Part shown: one piece after another, positions 7,220-14,400 of the stretch | Layout of the letters: every line of letters begins with the position of its first letter | Numbering within the stretch: the stretch's first letter is position 1 | Source: Candidatus Omnitrophota bacterium | Lineage (GTDB): Bacteria > Omnitrophota > Gorgyraeia > 2-02-FULL-51-18 > JAGOUK01 | Assembly (NCBI GenBank): GCA_015231685.1 | Contig: JADGBA010000021.1 | Span: 1-14,628 of the forward strand | Direction of reading: 5' to 3' | Length of the DNA: 14,628 nt | The notes under the pieces: model-generated | Seen by the model: only the letters and a program-made list of their open reading frames with translations | What the model was told of the DNA's origin: nothing | Database searches by the model: none | Position numbers and translations under genes: made by a program

Positions 7220-8503
7220 ATGAAATTGGCTGATCAACCTGAATTGTCCTGTGGGACCGGCTCGAGCGTTGTTGTGACGCGGTGCCAAATCTGCGGATCC
7301 GAAATGCTTGAATCCATGTTGTTTCTCGGATATTTGCCGCCCGTCAATCAGATGCGTTCGCTCGATGAGAAGCCCCACGAGGAAGCCGCGTATCCGGCCG
7401 AGATGCTGCACTGCAAGAAGTGCGAGTTGGTGCAGCTCGGACTTATCGTGGATCCCAATATTCTGTTTCCGCCCGAATACCCGTACACGAGCGGGACGAC
7501 CCGCATCCTGCGGGAGAATTTTGCCGAAATGGAGCGGGAAGTCGCCAAGTTGTATCCGCTTGGCAAAGACGATCTCGTGGTGGATATCGGATCCAACGAC
7601 GGAACGCTCCTCAGCAATTTTAAGAATGCGGGGCACCGGGTGGCCGGCATCGAGCCGACCCTCATGGCGAATCTCGCCAACGAACGCGGGATCCCGACGC
7701 AAATGGCCTTTTTTGACCGCACATCAGCCGAAAAAGCCTTGGCCGAACACGGGAAGGCGAAGCTCATCACCGCCACCAACGTGTTCGCGCACATCGAAAA
7801 CATTCACGAGATTGTTGAGAGCCTGCTCTTGCTTCTGGACGAAAAGGGATTGTTCATCAGTGAGTCGCACTATCTGTACAGTCTCATGGAAACGCTCCAG
7901 TACGACACGATTTATCACGAGCATCTCCGGTACTATTCGGTGACGAGTTTGAAGTATCTTCTCGAGGCGCACGGGCTTGAAATCATCTATGCGAAAAAGA
8001 TCCCGACTCACGGCGGATCCGTTCGGGTGGTCGCCGCGCGCCGGGGCGCCTATCCGGTGAGCCAGGCCGCGAAGGACATTCTGGCGGAAGAGGCGCGTCA
8101 ACCCCTGAATACGGAGCGCGTCGAGGCGTTCAAGCGCAGCGTCGTGTCTTCCAAGCTCAAGCTGTACGCTCTGCTGAATGAGCTTAAAGAGGCCGGAACC
8201 CGCGTTTATGGTATCGGGGCTCCGTCCCGAGCCAGCACGCTGATTCATTACGTGGGGTTGGATGACGGTTTGTTGGACTGCGTTCTCGAGGTGAAGGGAT
8301 CCTACAAGACCGGGAAGTTCATGCCAGGAACGCGTATTCCCGTCCTTGAAGAGAGCCGGTTGTTCGATGATCCGCCGGATTATGCGCTTCTTTTGTCCTG
8401 GCATATCGCGGAAGAACTCATGCCCAAGTTAAGGCAGAAAGGATATCGGGGAGGCTTCATCATCCCGCTTCCGGAGCCGAGAATTATCCGGGCTGACGCC
8501 TGA
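7220..8503 (+). CDS. SAM-dependent sugar C-methyltransferase (TylC3/NovU-like, class I)
   Basis: A 427-aa methyltransferase of the family that adds a methyl branch to a carbon of NDP-keto-sugars. The N-terminal zinc-binding domain has CQIC (Cys22, Cys25) and CKKC (Cys65, Cys68). The SAM-binding fold begins with VVDIGSNDGTLL (Asp122 to Gly128) and continues with GIEPT and TNVFAHIENIHE. Next is SESHYLYSLMETLQYDTIYHEH, broken here as SESHYLYSL and DTIYHEHLRYYS. The C-terminal domain has YGIGAPSRASTL (Gly331 on) and LEVKGSYKTGKFMPGTRIPV. The frame is open from 7127, but the ATG at 7220 has AAAGGA 10 nt upstream and avoids a 62-nt overlap with the SDR. Residues around 138-156 are encoded by the 55-bp segment repeated at the right end of the window. 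No NDP-hexose 2,3-dehydratase is visible, so its acceptor is probably not a classical dideoxysugar. Confidence 0.9.
   Translation: MKLADQPELSCGTGSSVVVTRCQICGSEMLESMLFLGYLPPVNQMRSLDEKPHEEAAYPAEMLHCKKCELVQLGLIVDPNILFPPEYPYTSGTTRILRENFAEMEREVAKLYPLGKDDLVVDIGSNDGTLLSNFKNAGHRVAGIEPTLMANLANERGIPTQMAFFDRTSAEKALAEHGKAKLITATNVFAHIENIHEIVESLLLLLDEKGLFISESHYLYSLMETLQYDTIYHEHLRYYSVTSLKYLLEAHGLEIIYAKKIPTHGGSVRVVAARRGAYPVSQAAKDILAEEARQPLNTERVEAFKRSVVSSKLKLYALLNELKEAGTRVYGIGAPSRASTLIHYVGLDDGLLDCVLEVKGSYKTGKFMPGTRIPVLEESRLFDDPPDYALLLSWHIAEELMPKLRQKGYRGGFIIPLPEPRIIRADA
7632..7686 (+). repeat. 55-bp segment repeated exactly at the right end of the window (internal copy)
   Basis: Every base of 7632-7686 matches 14574-14628. 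The match breaks at the left (G7631 against C14573), and the right copy stops at the window edge. This copy encodes the segment HRVAGIEPTLMANLANE just after SAM motif I, which fits the methyltransferase family, so this is the natural copy. Confidence 0.95.
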
Positions 8504-8530
8504 AGAGAATTCCGCGTTAGAGTTTGAGTC

Positions 8531-9259
8531 ATGAGCGAATCGCTTGATATCGTCATTCCGGTGTACAACGAGGGCGGAAACATCGTCCGTGTCCTGGACC
8601 ATCTTTCGGATCAGGTTCACACGCCCTTCAGAATCCTTATCGGTTATGACCGCGATGACGATGACACGCTGCCCGCACTCGCCGGTTATCCGTCCGAAAA
8701 AGTCAAAATCGTGCTCGTCAAAAACCGCGGTCGTGGGGTCATCGGCGCGATCAAGACCTGTTTTGAGGAAAGCCGGACGCCGGCGGCCCTCGTGTTCCCG
8801 GCCGACGACGTGTTTAACGGCGGCATCATTGACCGGATGGTGGACGGCTTTATGGAGGGCTGTGACATCGTGGCGGCCAGCCGCTTCATGAAGGGGGGGC
8901 GCATGACCGGCTGCCCGCCCATCAAAGCGGTGCTTGTCCGATCTGCGGCATGGATTCTTTTTCATGTCGCGGGCCTGCCGACGCATGACCCGACCAACGG
9001 TTTCCGTCTTTTTTCGAGAAGAGTGATCCGTCAGATTCCGATCGAATCCGACCGGGGATTCGCCTTCAGTCTGGAACTGCTCGTCAAAGCGCATCGCCGC
9101 CGGTGGAAGATCGGTGAAGTTCCGTCCGTCTGGATCGAGCGGGATACCGGCCAGAGCCGTTTCCGGGTGTTCCGGTGGCTTCCGGTCTATCTCAAGTGGT
9201 TCTTTTTGGCGCTGTGTCCGCGGCCTCGTTCCTGGGTGAGTGACGGGGACTCGGCATGA
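8531..9259 (+). CDS. Glycosyltransferase family 2, DPM1-like (first of pair)
   Basis: A 242-aa GT-A-fold transferase expected to move a sugar from a nucleotide donor, most likely to polyprenyl phosphate as DPM1-type enzymes do. It starts with LDIVIPVYNEGGN. The metal/donor motif is FPADDVFNGG with Asp92 and Asp93. ASRFMKGGRMTGCPP, LPTHDPTNGFRLFSRRV, GFAFSLELLVKAHRRRWKI and ERDTGQSRFRVFRWLP follow; this last pattern is characteristic of DPM1-type enzymes. The hydrophobic end (LPVYLKWFFLAL) may touch the membrane, but there are no clear multiple membrane spans. It begins 27 nt after the methyltransferase with only a weak ribosome site. Its TGA overlaps the next ATG (ATGA). Confidence 0.9.
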   Translation: MSESLDIVIPVYNEGGNIVRVLDHLSDQVHTPFRILIGYDRDDDDTLPALAGYPSEKVKIVLVKNRGRGVIGAIKTCFEESRTPAALVFPADDVFNGGIIDRMVDGFMEGCDIVAASRFMKGGRMTGCPPIKAVLVRSAAWILFHVAGLPTHDPTNGFRLFSRRVIRQIPIESDRGFAFSLELLVKAHRRRWKIGEVPSVWIERDTGQSRFRVFRWLPVYLKWFFLALCPRPRSWVSDGDSA

Positions 9260-10017
9260 TTCACGTTTTTTTGCCCGCTTACAATGAGGCGCATGCCCTG
9301 CCCATCCTGGCATCCAAATTCGAGGCCGCCTTGGGCAAAGAGCGCCCGTACCGCCTTTTTATTTATGATGACGGCAGCCGTGACGCGACGCGGCAGATCG
9401 CGGAGTCGCTCAAGGGCCGTCATCCGGTGGAAGTTCGATTTCATGAGCATAACGCGGGGTTGGGGCAGACCCTGATTGACGGTTTTGCGGAACTCGTACG
9501 AACCGTTCGGGATGAGGATGTCGTTGTGACGCTGGACTGCGACGATACCCACGAGCCTTCTTTTTTGATCGCCGCGCTGCAAGAGCTGGATCGCGGATAC
9601 GACGTCGTGATTCTATCGCGATTCAAATCCGGCGGTGGCCAGCAGGGGTTATCCGCGTTGAAGAGCTTCTTGAGTATGGGCGCGGGACTGTTTTTGAAAC
9701 TCTTTTTTCCGATTCGCGGCGTGAGGGAGTACAGCTGTAATTTTCGGGTCTTTCGCGGATCCATCGTCAAAAAGGCCCATGAGGTGTACGGAAACACCTT
9801 CATCCAGTTGCCGCACTTGGGATTCGTCGCCGCGCCGGAGATCCTGATCAAGATGCGAATGCTCGGCGCCCGCATCACCGAAGTGCCGTTTGTGTTGAAG
9901 TATCAGCAGAAGATGAGCCCCAGCGCCAACCGGGCCTGGAAAACCATCTCCGGTTACTTTGTACTGGTATGGAAGTATTGGCTGCGTAGGCCCGCCAAGG
10001 ATCGATCCCGCGCATGA
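9256..10017 (+). CDS. Glycosyltransferase family 2, DPM1-like (second of pair)
   Basis: A 253-aa GT-A transferase. IHVFLPAYNEAHALP, FIYDDGSRDATRQIAE, HNAGLGQTLIDGF and the DxD motif LDCDDTHEPSF (Asp94 and Asp96) define family 2. The later segment GVREYSCNFRVFRG, LGFVAAPEILIKMRMLGAR and EVPFVLKYQQKMS again resemble dolichol/polyprenyl-phosphate sugar synthases. It differs throughout from the preceding GT2, so the two probably use different sugars or acceptors; one could also be a conventional glycan chain transferase. ATGA overlaps of 4 nt at both ends tie it to the upstream GT2 and the downstream SGNH gene, implying coupled translation. Confidence 0.89.
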   Translation: MIHVFLPAYNEAHALPILASKFEAALGKERPYRLFIYDDGSRDATRQIAESLKGRHPVEVRFHEHNAGLGQTLIDGFAELVRTVRDEDVVVTLDCDDTHEPSFLIAALQELDRGYDVVILSRFKSGGGQQGLSALKSFLSMGAGLFLKLFFPIRGVREYSCNFRVFRGSIVKKAHEVYGNTFIQLPHLGFVAAPEILIKMRMLGARITEVPFVLKYQQKMSPSANRAWKTISGYFVLVWKYWLRRPAKDRSRA

Positions 10018-11021
10018 AACGGTGGATCACCCGCGCGGGATTGGTGCTCTTCGGTTGTATCGTTGCGTTCGCGGCCGGTGAGTGGATCGCCGCGCATTCC
10101 GGCGTGGTGGATACGCCGCCCGGTCTTTTTGTCGAGCATCCCACCCGTTCTTTTGCCAACCGCCCCGGATTCAAAGGTCGGGACCGGCGGGGGAACCCCA
10201 TTCGCATCAATTCCATGGGACTCAGAAATCCCGAAATTTCTTTGGATAAACCCGCAGGTGTGATGCGGGTGCTCGTGCTCGGCGATTCCGTCGCCTTCGG
10301 CGACGGCGTCAGGGAAGAGGAGGCGTTTCCCGCCCGGCTGGAAGGACTTCTCAATGCGGGCGGAACTTCACGATGGCAGGTGATCAACGGGGGTGTTCGC
10401 GGGTACAACACGGTGATGGAGAAGCGCCTTTTTGAAGAGGTTGGGCTACGGTATCAGCCCGACTGGGTGGTGCTCGCGTATGTGCTGAATGACGCCGAAC
10501 CGTTGGAACGGCAGGGCGGCATGATTGACCCGCGGCACCGAACCCTGCTGGCCATCAAGAATTTTGCCAAGGAACATTTTTATCTCTACAGCCTGCTTCG
10601 TAAGGTGGTTGAGTTGTGGCGATGGCAGCAGGGACCGATGGGCGCCATGGAAACCTACGAGGCCCAATTTGCCCCGGATCATCCGGGGTGGCGCGCCTCC
10701 GAAGAGGCGGTGGAGGACATTCGCGATCTCGCCGCGCAAGCAAATGCGCGATTCCTGTTCGCGGTGCTGCCGGTGTTGGGAAAGGCGGCTCCGGAGACTC
10801 AGGCGGCGGATGAAGCCATCCGGCGCCGCGTCGTCGCACTCGGGAAGCGCTTGGGAGTCCGGACGCTGGATTTTCAACCGCTCTTTGGGGGGACGCCGGG
10901 CCGGGACGCGCAGATCGAGGAACGCGATACCTTTCATCCCAACCCCACGGGGCACCGGATGATTGCCGAAGCGCTGGAGAAGGAAATCATGCGTCCGGCC
11001 GGAGAGGCCCCGGATGCATAG
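10014..11021 (+). CDS. Membrane-anchored SGNH/GDSL-family hydrolase
   Basis: A 335-aa protein with one N-terminal membrane segment (about residues 8-27, after the basic MKRWITR start), probably exposing the catalytic domain outside the cytoplasmic membrane. All SGNH blocks are visible: VLGDSVAFGDGV (Gly90, Asp91, Ser92), INGGVRGYNT (oxyanion Gly near 126-127), YVLNDAEP (Asn159) and DTFHPNPTGH (Asp305, His308). Family members are esterases or acyl-transfer enzymes, and in glycan loci they often remove or move acetyl groups, so a glycan O-acetyl or acyl ester is a plausible substrate. That is inference from context. The segment NSMGLRNPEI before block I is common in SGNH proteins of exopolysaccharide loci. 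It overlaps the preceding GT2 by 4 nt and the following gene by 8 nt. Confidence 0.86.
   Translation: MKRWITRAGLVLFGCIVAFAAGEWIAAHSGVVDTPPGLFVEHPTRSFANRPGFKGRDRRGNPIRINSMGLRNPEISLDKPAGVMRVLVLGDSVAFGDGVREEEAFPARLEGLLNAGGTSRWQVINGGVRGYNTVMEKRLFEEVGLRYQPDWVVLAYVLNDAEPLERQGGMIDPRHRTLLAIKNFAKEHFYLYSLLRKVVELWRWQQGPMGAMETYEAQFAPDHPGWRASEEAVEDIRDLAAQANARFLFAVLPVLGKAAPETQAADEAIRRRVVALGKRLGVRTLDFQPLFGGTPGRDAQIEERDTFHPNPTGHRMIAEALEKEIMRPAGEAPDA
11001..11007 (+). promoter_or_regulatory. Ribosome binding site setting the GT39-like start at 11014
   Basis: GGAGAGG ends 6 nt before the ATG at 11014, at ideal spacing. This favours 11014 over the longer in-frame ATG at 10963, which would add 17 mostly basic residues and a deeper overlap with the SGNH gene. 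Confidence 0.65.
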
Positions 11022-12630
11022 AGCGTTCGGGCTGTTGGCCGGGATGGTGCTTTTGTCCGCCCTCGCAGTTCAGGCCCTGGGTTTTGTGTCTGTGAAAGCG
11101 CCTACGGCCGATGAATTCGCCCATCACATCGCCAACGGGTATTCCTACTGGAAGGGGGATTTTCGGATGAATCCCGTGTCTCCGCCGCTTCCGCGGATGC
11201 TTGCGGCGTTCCCGCTTCTTTTTCTTCAAGCCAAAGCGCCGCTGGATCATCCGTCGTGGGAAACGATCGATAGCCCGGAATTCGCACGGCAGTTTTTTTA
11301 TCATTACAACCACGAGCCGGACCGTTTTGTGTTTTGGGCTCGTCTGCCGATTCTTGCGGTGTCGCTCTGTTTTGCGATGGCGGTCTTCTTGTGCGCCCGG
11401 AGTCTCTTCGGGCCGGCCGCCGCGTGGATCAGTCTTCTCTTGTATGTTTTTTGTCCAGACATCATCGCGCACTCGTCCCTTGCGACGTCGGATTTGACCG
11501 TGGCCTTTTTCTTCTTTTTGAGCTTGTGGGCGTTAGAAATGTATCTTGAGCGTCCGAGTGCCCGCGCGGCGCTGCTTGTGGGAGCTCTCGCGGCGTTGAC
11601 CTTTTTGTCCAAATTAACCGCGCTTTTTTTGTTTCCGATTTTTGGACTGATGGTGCTCTTCTCCGGCGAGGGGAAGGCGGTTCGGATGACGCATGTGCTT
11701 CTCTTTGCCGGGGCGCTCTTGGGGGTGCTTTGGGCCGGTTATGGATTTGAGGTGAAGCCGCTTCTGGTGCATACACCCGATCCGGCCAAAAAAATCGAAT
11801 TCATCCGGCAGCTGGCCGGGGACCGGGCCGTGCATTGGGCGATGACGGTCCCGATTCCGCTCTCGACGTTTGTGGCGGCGCTGGCGGGGCTTTTTTTTAC
11901 TCGGGCCGCCGGGACCAACGCCTTTTTGATGGGGGAATGGTCGACGCGCGGATGGTGGTACTACTATTTTGTGGCGTTCGCCGTCAAGAATACGCTGCCG
12001 TTTGTGGCGTTGTCGGTGACGGGATTCGTGCAGGCTTGTGTCGCGAACCTCGGACGGATCCGAAAGACCTTCCTGGTCGTTCCGATCGCTTTCTTCTTCA
12101 TCGCGACGATGCCGGACCGTGCTCAGGCAGGCATTAGGTACTTTTTGCCCGTTTATCCACTCCTCATGATCCTTGCGGCCGCCTGGGCGGCCGCACTTCT
12201 CAAGCGGGGAGTTTTGTGGCGCTCCGTGATCGTGGTTCTTTTGGCCTACCACGTTGTTTCGGTCGTGACAACCTATCCGCATTATTTGTCGTACTTCAAT
12301 GAGGTGGCCGGAGGTCCCCGGAAGGGCTATCGCTGGCTTCGGGATTCGAATCTCGATTGGGGGCAGGATTTGAAGGCGCTCGGAGATGTGTTGCGCCAAA
12401 TCCACGCGGATGAAGTGGTGCTGTTTTATTACGGCTCTGCCGATCCCGCCCAGTACGGGATTCGTGCGCGGCCGGTGCGGGAGGCGGAGATGCGCGCGCC
12501 CGAGCACACGGTGTACGCCTTGGCGGCGCATCATATGGACAGCTTCGCATGGTATGACGATTACACCCCGGACGCGTGGGCCGGAAACACCATCCGCGTT
12601 TACGATTTTAGGAACAAAGCCCTTCCATAA
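11014..12630 (+). CDS. Polytopic glycosyltransferase, GT39/PMT-2-like (phospholipid-carrier dependent)
   Basis: A 538-aa integral membrane protein with about ten hydrophobic spans, the first at residues 5-25, then several between about 110 and 425. The first loop has the GT-C acidic motif PTADEFAHH (Asp33, Glu34), followed by GDFRMNPVSPPLPRMLAAFP, the layout of GT39/ArnT-like enzymes. A loop with YYYFVAFAVKNTLPF precedes later spans. The C-terminal part has YLSYFNEVAGGPRKGYRWLR and DSNLDWGQDLK (Asp444 to Lys454), a motif I associate with this transferase group. It would take a sugar from a polyprenyl-phosphate carrier and transfer it on the outer face; the two DPM1-like genes upstream could make such donors. 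It overlaps the SGNH stop by 8 nt and ends the packed middle block. Confidence 0.85.
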   Translation: MHRAFGLLAGMVLLSALAVQALGFVSVKAPTADEFAHHIANGYSYWKGDFRMNPVSPPLPRMLAAFPLLFLQAKAPLDHPSWETIDSPEFARQFFYHYNHEPDRFVFWARLPILAVSLCFAMAVFLCARSLFGPAAAWISLLLYVFCPDIIAHSSLATSDLTVAFFFFLSLWALEMYLERPSARAALLVGALAALTFLSKLTALFLFPIFGLMVLFSGEGKAVRMTHVLLFAGALLGVLWAGYGFEVKPLLVHTPDPAKKIEFIRQLAGDRAVHWAMTVPIPLSTFVAALAGLFFTRAAGTNAFLMGEWSTRGWWYYYFVAFAVKNTLPFVALSVTGFVQACVANLGRIRKTFLVVPIAFFFIATMPDRAQAGIRYFLPVYPLLMILAAAWAAALLKRGVLWRSVIVVLLAYHVVSVVTTYPHYLSYFNEVAGGPRKGYRWLRDSNLDWGQDLKALGDVLRQIHADEVVLFYYGSADPAQYGIRARPVREAEMRAPEHTVYALAAHHMDSFAWYDDYTPDAWAGNTIRVYDFRNKALP

Positions 12631-12667
12631 TCGAATGGACGGATGGTGGCGGGCAGGTTTCGCCGTG

Positions 12668-12676
12668 TGGTAAACT
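12668..12676 (+). promoter_or_regulatory. Possible extended -10 promoter upstream of the acetyltransferase
   Basis: TGGTAAACT resembles an extended -10 element (TGnTATAAT, four of six hexamer bases). No good -35 is present. It lies in the 74-nt gap before the acetyltransferase, the only sizeable gap after 3905, and overlaps the first of two short direct repeats. Confidence 0.28.
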
Positions 12677-12693
12677 TTGGGCTTTAACTTTGG
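12671..12693 (+). repeat. Two short direct repeats before the acetyltransferase start
   Basis: TAAACTTTGG (12671-12680) and TTAACTTTGG (12684-12693) differ at one base and are 13 bp apart. The first overlaps the possible -10 element and the second overlaps the likely ribosome site (GGAAG, 12692-12696). They could be an operator or chance. Confidence 0.4.
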
Positions 12694-12704
12694 AAGCAGC
12701 GGTC

Positions 12705-13292
12705 ATGAAAACCAAAAAATATCACTCTCACGCAAGCGCGATTGTCGGTAAGGGGGCGACGGTAGGCACCGGAACCCGGATTTGGCATTTTTCGCACGTG
12801 ATGGACGGTGCGCGGGTCGGAAAAGACTGCAACATCGGCCAAAATGTGTTTCTGGCCAAAACGGCCCGGATCGGAAACCGGGTCAAGATCCAAAACAACG
12901 TTTCGGTGTATGACGGCGTGGTTCTGCATGACGATGTTTTTTGCGGGCCGTCTTGTGTGTTCACGAATATTTCCACGCCGCGAAGCGCGTTTCCACGAAA
13001 GGGGGAGTACCTCGAAACGCACGTCATGCCGAATGCGACGATCGGAGCTAATGCGACCATTGTTTGCGGAGTGACGATCGGGAGTTATGCGCTGGTGGGT
13101 GCCGGCAGCGTCGTGACGCGCGATGTCGGCGAACATGAGCTGGTGTACGGAGTGCCGGCACGCCGGCACGGATGGGTTTGTGCGTGCGGGGAGAAGCTGG
13201 CCTTCTCCGCAAAGATGGCCCGTTGCGGTCGCTGCCGCCGCGGTTATTGGCTGGATCAAAAGAAAAAACGGATCAATGCCCTTCATGACTAA
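12705..13292 (+). CDS. wbpD: UDP-2-acetamido-3-amino-2,3-dideoxyglucuronate N-acetyltransferase (WbpD-like)
   Basis: A 195-aa left-handed beta-helix acetyltransferase that should transfer acetyl from acetyl-CoA to the 3-amino group of the UDP-sugar, giving UDP-GlcNAc(3NAc)A. Hexapeptide repeats start at about residue 11, with IWHFSHV (His28 and His31), IGQNVFLAKTARIGNRVKIQ, NNVSVYDGVVLHDDVFCGPS, VFTNISTPRSAF, and IGANATIVCGVTIGSYALVG. This order closely follows P. aeruginosa WbpD. The C-terminus adds four cysteines in CAC and CGRC (159, 161, 174, 177), probably a small zinc ribbon. The ATG at 12705 is preferred over the TTG at 12690 because GGAAG lies 8 nt before it and the protein then starts just before the helix. 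The aminotransferase that makes its substrate follows, with an 8-nt overlap. Confidence 0.9.
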   Translation: MKTKKYHSHASAIVGKGATVGTGTRIWHFSHVMDGARVGKDCNIGQNVFLAKTARIGNRVKIQNNVSVYDGVVLHDDVFCGPSCVFTNISTPRSAFPRKGEYLETHVMPNATIGANATIVCGVTIGSYALVGAGSVVTRDVGEHELVYGVPARRHGWVCACGEKLAFSAKMARCGRCRRGYWLDQKKKRINALHD

Positions 13293-14400
13293 AGTACCTT
13301 TCATTGACTTCAAGGTGACGTACAACGAGATTCGGGAAGATCTTCTAAAGGCCGCTACGGAGGCGTTGGATTCGAATCAATACATCCTCGGTCCGGCGGT
13401 GGAGCGTCTCGAAAAAGAGGTGGCTTCCTATCTCAATTCCAAATTTTGTGTCGGCGTGGCGTCCGGATCGGATGCCCTGTATTTGTCGCTCTTGGCATTG
13501 GGCGCCGGCCCGGGAGACGAGGTGATCACGACGGCGTTTTCGTTTTACGCGACCGCAGGCTCCATCACCCGTACCGGCGCCAAACCCGTGTTTGTCGACA
13601 TCGAGCCGGATTTGTTCAATTTGAATCTCACACAGGTCAAGGAACGGTTGAACGGCCGCACGCGCGCGGTGGTGCCGGTGCATCTCTTCGGAAACCCGTG
13701 CGATATGGGGGCGCTCCGGGACATTTGCGCGCCGGCGGGCGTTCGGATCGTGGAGGATACGGCGCAGGCATTCGGTGCCACGTGGCGGGGGAAACAGGTC
13801 GGGACGTTCGGAGATGCCGGGTGCTTTTCGTTTTTTCCGACCAAAAACCTTGGGGGCTTCGGGGACGGAGGGATGGTCGCGACGGACCAGGAGGCAGTGT
13901 ATGCTAAATTGCGTGCGCTGAGAGCCCACGGGTCTCGCAAAAAATACATTCACGAAGAGTTTGGCGTGAACAGCCGCCTGGACGCATTTCAGGCAACGCT
14001 CCTTAGTGTCAAACTCAAGCACATTGACCGTTGGAACGACCAGCGTCGCGCAATCGCCGAGATTTATCGGGACATTCTGCACAATGTGCCGGGGGTCGTG
14101 ATTCCGACGGAGTCTCCGGAAGCCCGGCATGTGTATCACCTCTATTCGATTCGCACCTCCCGGCAGGATGCCCTGCAGGCGCATCTAAAGAGCGCGCAAA
14201 TCGACTCAGCCGTCTATTATCCGCTGGCGTTGCCGTTTCAGCCCAATCTGGCCGATCTCAACTATCAAAAGGGAGGGTTTCCCGTGAGCGAGCGGATGTG
14301 TTCCGAAATCCTGTCCCTGCCGCTTTTTCCGGGTCTCGACCGGGATCGGGCTGTCCGCGTTGCCGAATGCGTCAGGGATTTTATGACGCATGGCGCTTGA
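13285..14400 (+). CDS. wbpE: PLP-dependent sugar aminotransferase (DegT/DnrJ/EryC1/StrS, WbpE-like)
   Basis: A 371-aa cytosolic aminotransferase expected to aminate the C3 keto group of UDP-2-acetamido-3-oxo-glucuronate using glutamate. The N-terminus VPFIDFK and the early motif LDSNQYILGPAVERLEKE match WbpE-type proteins. The cofactor site includes ASGSDALYLSLLAL, Asp158 in VEDTAQAFGA, and the PLP lysine Lys187 in FFPTKNLGGFGDGG. The segment RAHGSRKKYIHEEFGVNSRLDAFQA and the end SLPLFPGL are also family features. The start is ambiguous: ATG 13285 (8-nt overlap with the acetyltransferase) gives the usual N-terminus, and ATG 13276 would add three residues; neither has a clear ribosome site. 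Placement beside a WbpD homologue makes the diacetamido-uronic acid pathway the best reading, but other 3-keto acceptors are possible. Confidence 0.9.
   Translation: MTKVPFIDFKVTYNEIREDLLKAATEALDSNQYILGPAVERLEKEVASYLNSKFCVGVASGSDALYLSLLALGAGPGDEVITTAFSFYATAGSITRTGAKPVFVDIEPDLFNLNLTQVKERLNGRTRAVVPVHLFGNPCDMGALRDICAPAGVRIVEDTAQAFGATWRGKQVGTFGDAGCFSFFPTKNLGGFGDGGMVATDQEAVYAKLRALRAHGSRKKYIHEEFGVNSRLDAFQATLLSVKLKHIDRWNDQRRAIAEIYRDILHNVPGVVIPTESPEARHVYHLYSIRTSRQDALQAHLKSAQIDSAVYYPLALPFQPNLADLNYQKGGFPVSERMCSEILSLPLFPGLDRDRAVRVAECVRDFMTHGA

Noticed and set aside
10963..11013. Longer N-terminus for the GT39-like protein starting at ATG 10963
   Set aside because: GGAGAGG at 11001-11007 is ideally spaced for ATG 11014, and the extra 17 residues have no family support.
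12175..12194. Perfect 9-bp-arm hairpin containing two NotI sites (GCGGCCGC)
   Set aside because: It lies in a membrane span and follows from two runs of alanine codons around one Trp (AAAWAAA), so protein coding explains it.
11614..12534. Long antisense open frame of 306 codons
   Set aside because: It lies wholly opposite the GT39-like gene. Its product is rich in Arg, His and Pro with no recognisable domain, as expected of a shadow of GC-rich coding sequence. The 294-codon antisense frame at 8429-9313 was rejected for the same reason.
12690..12704. TTG start at 12690 for the acetyltransferase
   Set aside because: No ribosome site precedes it, while ATG 12705 has GGAAG at suitable spacing and gives the usual N-terminus.
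13123..13284. Aminotransferase starting at ATG 13123
   Set aside because: This would overlap the acetyltransferase by 170 nt and add a non-family leader; the WbpE-like N-terminus begins at 13285.
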